Program-made: the position numbers and the translations under genes
The notes under the pieces: model-generated
Told to the model about the DNA's origin: nothing
What the model saw: the letters and a program-made list of their open reading frames with translations, nothing else
The model's database searches: none
Shown here: positions 31,048 to 33,971 of the stretch, in pieces
Layout of the letters: every line of letters begins with the position of its first letter
Numbering within the stretch: the stretch's first letter is position 1
NCBI GenBank assembly: GCA_040235565.1
Contig: JBECLA010000149.1
Coordinates: forward strand, 1-33,971
Direction: 5' to 3'
DNA: 33,971 bases
Source of the DNA: JAHEIJ01 sp040235565
GTDB taxonomy: Bacteria > Pseudomonadota > Gammaproteobacteria > UBA6429 > Thiohalophilaceae

Positions 31048-31479
31048 TTGCCGTCAAACCGTCATCCGAGCTCACCGCAGGTGGGAGTGGGTGCCGTGGT
31101 GTTTCACCAGCAGGCCGTATTGCTGGTTCAGCGCGGCAACCCGCCCTGTAGCCATGAATGGGCCATCCCCGGGGGTAAAGTCGGGCTGGGAGAAAGCCTG
31201 CAACAGGCCGCGGAGCGTGAAATTCGGGAGGAGACGGGCATCCGCATCAAAGCCGGTGAACCGATTTTTGCCTTCGACCTGATTGAAACCGATGCCCGCG
31301 ACGAGGTGCACTGGCACTACGTGATCATCGATCTGCAAGGCGAGTATCTTGGCGGCGAGGTCCGTGCGGGGGATGATGCCATGGCAGCCGGCTGGTTTCG
31401 TGCCGAGGAACTGGCGCGTCTCAATCTGAATGCGACCACTCGCAAGTTACTGAAAACCAGATATAATTTTGGTCGCTGA
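31048..31479 (+). CDS. Nudix hydrolase
   Basis: The 143-residue product has a perfect Nudix box at residues 43-65, G-x5-E-x7-REIREETGI, the Mg-dependent site that cleaves nucleoside diphosphate-linked compounds. The domain opens VGVGAVVFHQQAVLLVQRG, close to ADP-ribose pyrophosphatase/MutT-like small Nudix enzymes. The substrate cannot be assigned. The start codon is TTG at 31048, supported by GGGAG 6 nt upstream. No ATG lies near enough upstream of the domain. It is divergent from the glycerate kinase gene. Confidence 0.9.
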   Translation: MPSNRHPSSPQVGVGAVVFHQQAVLLVQRGNPPCSHEWAIPGGKVGLGESLQQAAEREIREETGIRIKAGEPIFAFDLIETDARDEVHWHYVIIDLQGEYLGGEVRAGDDAMAAGWFRAEELARLNLNATTRKLLKTRYNFGR

Positions 31480-31597
31480 ATCTCACTGCTGTCGGGACTA
31501 ACCTGATCCAGGTCAAACCATAAACGGCTAAAATCATTAAAATTCAGGTTCAGTACAAGTACATTATTGTTAATTCAACCATCCAATCCCTGCATCC

Positions 31598-32083
31598 ATG
31601 AGAATGCACCGATACAGAACATCACAGACAACCTGGCATCTTTTTTCCACCACCCTGTTCGTCCTCGGCATCCTCGCTGTAACGCCTGCCCTTGCGGAAG
31701 AAACTTATTTCGCATGGCAAATGGAAAACTTTGCCATCGAGGCGCCGCTGGGTGGCTTACGGGGCGATGCCCAACGCGGTCGCCAAATTGCCATCGATAG
31801 CCACAAGGGAAGCTGTTTGGCCTGTCATGAATTGCCGGTTCCGGAAGAACCGTTCCACGGTAACATCGGTCCTCCCCTGAGCGGCATCGCAAACCGCCTC
31901 ACCGAAGGTCAGATCCGTCTGCGCATCGTCGATGAAAAACAGATCAACCCCGATACCATCATGCCGGGTTATTACCGGCATCCCAAGTATTTTACGCTCG
32001 TGTCGTATGACTACGAGGGCAAGACCTTTCTCACCGCCCAGGAAGTGGAAGACGTGGTCGCCTATTTACTGACCCTGAAATAA
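31598..32083 (+). CDS. soxX: Sulfur-oxidation cytochrome c SoxX
   Basis: SoxX is the monoheme subunit of the periplasmic SoxAX complex, which oxidatively links thiosulfate to the SoxY carrier. The 161-residue precursor has a Sec signal cleaved after ALA (residue 33) and heme motif CLACH (Cys73-His77). The axial Met122 lies in the family signature NPDTIMPGYYR, preceded by GNIGPPLSGIANRLTEGQIR. No clear ribosome-binding site precedes the ATG. It is followed 7 nt later by soxA. soxY, soxZ, soxB and soxCD are not in the window. Confidence 0.93.
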   Translation: MRMHRYRTSQTTWHLFSTTLFVLGILAVTPALAEETYFAWQMENFAIEAPLGGLRGDAQRGRQIAIDSHKGSCLACHELPVPEEPFHGNIGPPLSGIANRLTEGQIRLRIVDEKQINPDTIMPGYYRHPKYFTLVSYDYEGKTFLTAQEVEDVVAYLLTLK

Positions 32084-32090
32084 AGCCTCC

Positions 32091-32864
32091 ATGCGAAACA
32101 CCACGCTCAAGCTTGTCCTACTCTTCTTCGCCAGTTGCGGGGCATGGTCAATCACGCATGCGCAACCGCCACGTTCCGGCTATGAGTACCTGACCGAGAG
32201 TACGCGCGAAATGCAGGATGATGAATTCGCCAACCCCGGGATGGTGGAAGTCGAAAAAGGCCGCAAACTCTTCAATACCCCCGGCGACAATGACAAAACC
32301 TGCGCGACCTGTCACGGTGAGAACGGAGAAAAACTCAATACTAAAAAGATTGCCCGGTATCCTGTTTTTAACGAAGAGTTTGGCGAGCCCTTTACCCTGC
32401 AAAAACAAATCAATCTGTGCTGGGAAGACCAGCTGGATAATGTGCCGTTCATCGACGATTGTGCGGAAGTCGTTGCCCTGGAAACTTTCGTCCGTTACAA
32501 GGCCAGGGGGGAAACCATTAATGTGGACGTAACCGGTGCATTAAAACCTTACTATGAAGCCGGCAAGGAACTGTACAACACCCGTTTCGGCCAACTCGAT
32601 ATGGCCTGCAAACATTGCCACGAATACAACGCCGGCAAGAGATTGCGGGGTCAGATCCTGTCACAGGGCCAGAGTAACGGTTTTCCCGAATATCGCCTCG
32701 GTACCGGCCGCATTACCAGTTTACAAAGGCGCCTGAGAGAATGTTTTGTTTCCTTCCGGGCCACCCCGTTTGATTTTGGTGCTGTGGAATGGATCAACCT
32801 TGAAGTTTACCTGCATGCCCGCAGTAACGGCCTGAAGATCGAAACCCCCGCCGTACGCTATTAA
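32091..32864 (+). CDS. soxA: Sulfur-oxidation cytochrome c SoxA (diheme type)
   Basis: SoxA is the catalytic subunit of SoxAX. The 257-residue precursor has a signal peptide cleaved near residue 24 (THA). It has two heme-binding motifs, CATCH (71-75) and CKHCH (173-177). Cys110 (QINLC) is placed as ligand of the first heme. Cys218 (RLRECFVSFRA) is the expected persulfide-bearing ligand of the active-site heme. Retaining both CXXCH motifs marks the diheme form, in contrast to monoheme SoxA proteins. The 7-nt gap to soxX and the weak ribosome-binding site point to coupled translation. Confidence 0.94.
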   Translation: MRNTTLKLVLLFFASCGAWSITHAQPPRSGYEYLTESTREMQDDEFANPGMVEVEKGRKLFNTPGDNDKTCATCHGENGEKLNTKKIARYPVFNEEFGEPFTLQKQINLCWEDQLDNVPFIDDCAEVVALETFVRYKARGETINVDVTGALKPYYEAGKELYNTRFGQLDMACKHCHEYNAGKRLRGQILSQGQSNGFPEYRLGTGRITSLQRRLRECFVSFRATPFDFGAVEWINLEVYLHARSNGLKIETPAVRY

Positions 32865-32986
32865 CTTCCATCATCCCGGCAGGCCATAAAATTCCAACCC
32901 GGCTGACTTGAAAGGCCGTAATTGCCTACCATTATGTTATAGTGTTGGCTTCCCCGGTCCTTCTGCTCCATCGTTAACCAGTTCTC
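32865..32986 (+). promoter_or_regulatory. Possible promoter region of ygiQ
   Basis: The 122-bp gap after soxA has TTGAAA (32908-32913) and TATGTT (32933-32938), 19 nt apart, and an overlapping TATAGT (32938-32943). These are weak matches. No terminator hairpin for soxXA was recognised. Confidence 0.25.
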
Positions 32987-33971
32987 ATGCAAAGCGCACC
33001 TGACATTTTTTCCTATCGCCAATACTGGGCCAAGCGTCTCACGCCGGTGCCCCAGTTACCGATGTCGCGGGCGGAGATGGATCTGCTCGGCTGGGATTCC
33101 TGCGACATTATCATCGTTACCGGTGATGCCTATGTGGATCATCCCAGCTTCGGCATGGCGGTCATTGGCCGGGTACTGGAAGCCCAGGGGTTTCGCGTCG
33201 GGATCATCGCCCAACCCGACTGGACCAATCCCGACGATTACAAGCGTCTGGGCAAACCTAACCTGTTCTTTGGCATCAGTGGCGGCAACATGGATTCCAT
33301 GGTCAATCGCTATACCGCCGACCGCCGCATCCGCTCCAACGATGCCTATACTCCCAATGATGAAGGCGGCAAGCGCCCGGATCGAGCGGTGATCGTTTAC
33401 AGTCAACGGGTACGGGAAGCCTATAAAGAGGTGCCGGTAATCATTGGCGGGATCGAGGCCTCCCTGCGACGTATCGCTCACTTCGATTACTGGTCCGAAA
33501 AAGTCCGCCGTTCAGTATTGCTCGACAGCAAGGCCGACCTACTGGTGTACGGTAACGCGGAACGCCAGATCGTCGAAATCGCCCACCGCCTGGCGGCCGG
33601 TGAAGCAATCACCGCGATGAGCGATATCCGCGGGACCGCCTTTATGCGTGACTCACTACCTGAAGGCTGGACCGAAATCGATTCCACCCATGTGGACGAT
33701 CCCGGACGCATCGACGATCACCCTGATCCTTACGCCGTGACGCCGACACCACCAACCACTGCGGCACCGGCGTCTGACGCGAGCAGCAAGGTCGTGCGCT
33801 TTCGTAAGCGTGTAAAAACCGATCGCCACCGCAGTGTGATTCGCCTGCCCGGTTTTGAACAGGTTCGCCAGGATCCGGTGTTGTATGCCCATGCGTCGCG
33901 CGTCTTACACCTGGAAACCAATCCGGGTAATGCCCGCGCCCTGGTACAACGTCACGGCAATAAAGATTTAT
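32987..33971 (+). CDS. ygiQ: YgiQ-family radical SAM protein, N-terminal part (cut by the window edge)
   Basis: An uninterrupted reading frame starts at ATG 32987 and runs off the window after 328 codons. E. coli YgiQ is about 740 residues, so less than half is present. The visible part is the N-terminal domain of the family, with DSCDIIIVTGDAYVDHPSFG, GISGGNMDSMVNRYTA, VPVIIGGIEASLRRIAHFDY and YAHASRVLHLETNPGNARAL. The CxxxCxxC cluster of the radical SAM domain would lie beyond the edge. A Pro/Thr/Ala-rich linker (about residues 245-265) sits in the variable region. The function of the family is not known. Confidence 0.93.
   Translation, partial: MQSAPDIFSYRQYWAKRLTPVPQLPMSRAEMDLLGWDSCDIIIVTGDAYVDHPSFGMAVIGRVLEAQGFRVGIIAQPDWTNPDDYKRLGKPNLFFGISGGNMDSMVNRYTADRRIRSNDAYTPNDEGGKRPDRAVIVYSQRVREAYKEVPVIIGGIEASLRRIAHFDYWSEKVRRSVLLDSKADLLVYGNAERQIVEIAHRLAAGEAITAMSDIRGTAFMRDSLPEGWTEIDSTHVDDPGRIDDHPDPYAVTPTPPTTAAPASDASSKVVRFRKRVKTDRHRSVIRLPGFEQVRQDPVLYAHASRVLHLETNPGNARALVQRHGNKDL

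Overview
The window looks like the chromosome of a gammaproteobacterium, probably a sulfur-oxidising one. The housekeeping genes (lon, clpX, clpP, tig, hupB, folD, cysS, ppiB, lpxH) are of gammaproteobacterial type. Their order, lpxH-ppiB-cysS-folD-tRNAs-tig-clpP-clpX-lon-hupB, is the arrangement known from Pseudomonas and relatives. The right end carries soxX and soxA, cytochromes of thiosulfate oxidation. I cannot name a genus from sequence alone.

Layout. (1) 1-6634, minus strand: tRNA-Leu, tig, clpP, clpX, lon, hupB and tRNA-Val (cut by the window edge), the protein quality-control block. Heat-shock-like promoters lie before clpX and lon. (2) About 6734-22401: a 15.7 kb block of catabolic and transport genes between tRNA-Leu and tRNA-Lys. 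It holds a GMC flavoprotein alcohol dehydrogenase and a BASS-type transporter (minus), divergent from mmsA-glxR-ttuC-osmC (plus). Next comes a minus-strand set: hydroxyacid dehydrogenase, Tat-dependent TRAP transporter, amidase and a small membrane protein. A GlcG-like protein and an MFS transporter (plus) close the block. No regulator, integrase or transposase is visible in it. (3) 22429-22904: tRNA array Pro-Arg-His-Lys with a clear stable-RNA promoter. (4) 23064-28039: folD, an unknown secreted protein, cysS, tandem cyclophilins ppiA/ppiB and lpxH. (5) 28048-32864: a lipoprotein and a DUF455 ferritin-like protein (coupled), glycerate 2-kinase, a Nudix hydrolase, soxX and soxA. (6) 32987-end: the 5' part of a YgiQ-family radical SAM gene.

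How the genes may work together. GlxR, TtuC and the 2-hydroxyacid dehydrogenase can each yield D-glycerate, which the glycerate kinase at 29651-30904 would feed into glycolysis. The GMC dehydrogenase plus the CoA-acylating MmsA-type dehydrogenase resemble the DddA/DddC pair that takes 3-hydroxypropionate via malonate semialdehyde to acetyl-CoA. Three transporters (BASS, TRAP, MFS) would bring in organic acids. The most interesting overall reading is a small-organic-acid module set into a conserved tRNA/housekeeping locus of a putative lithotroph. The pathway assignment is inference from gene families and neighbourhood.
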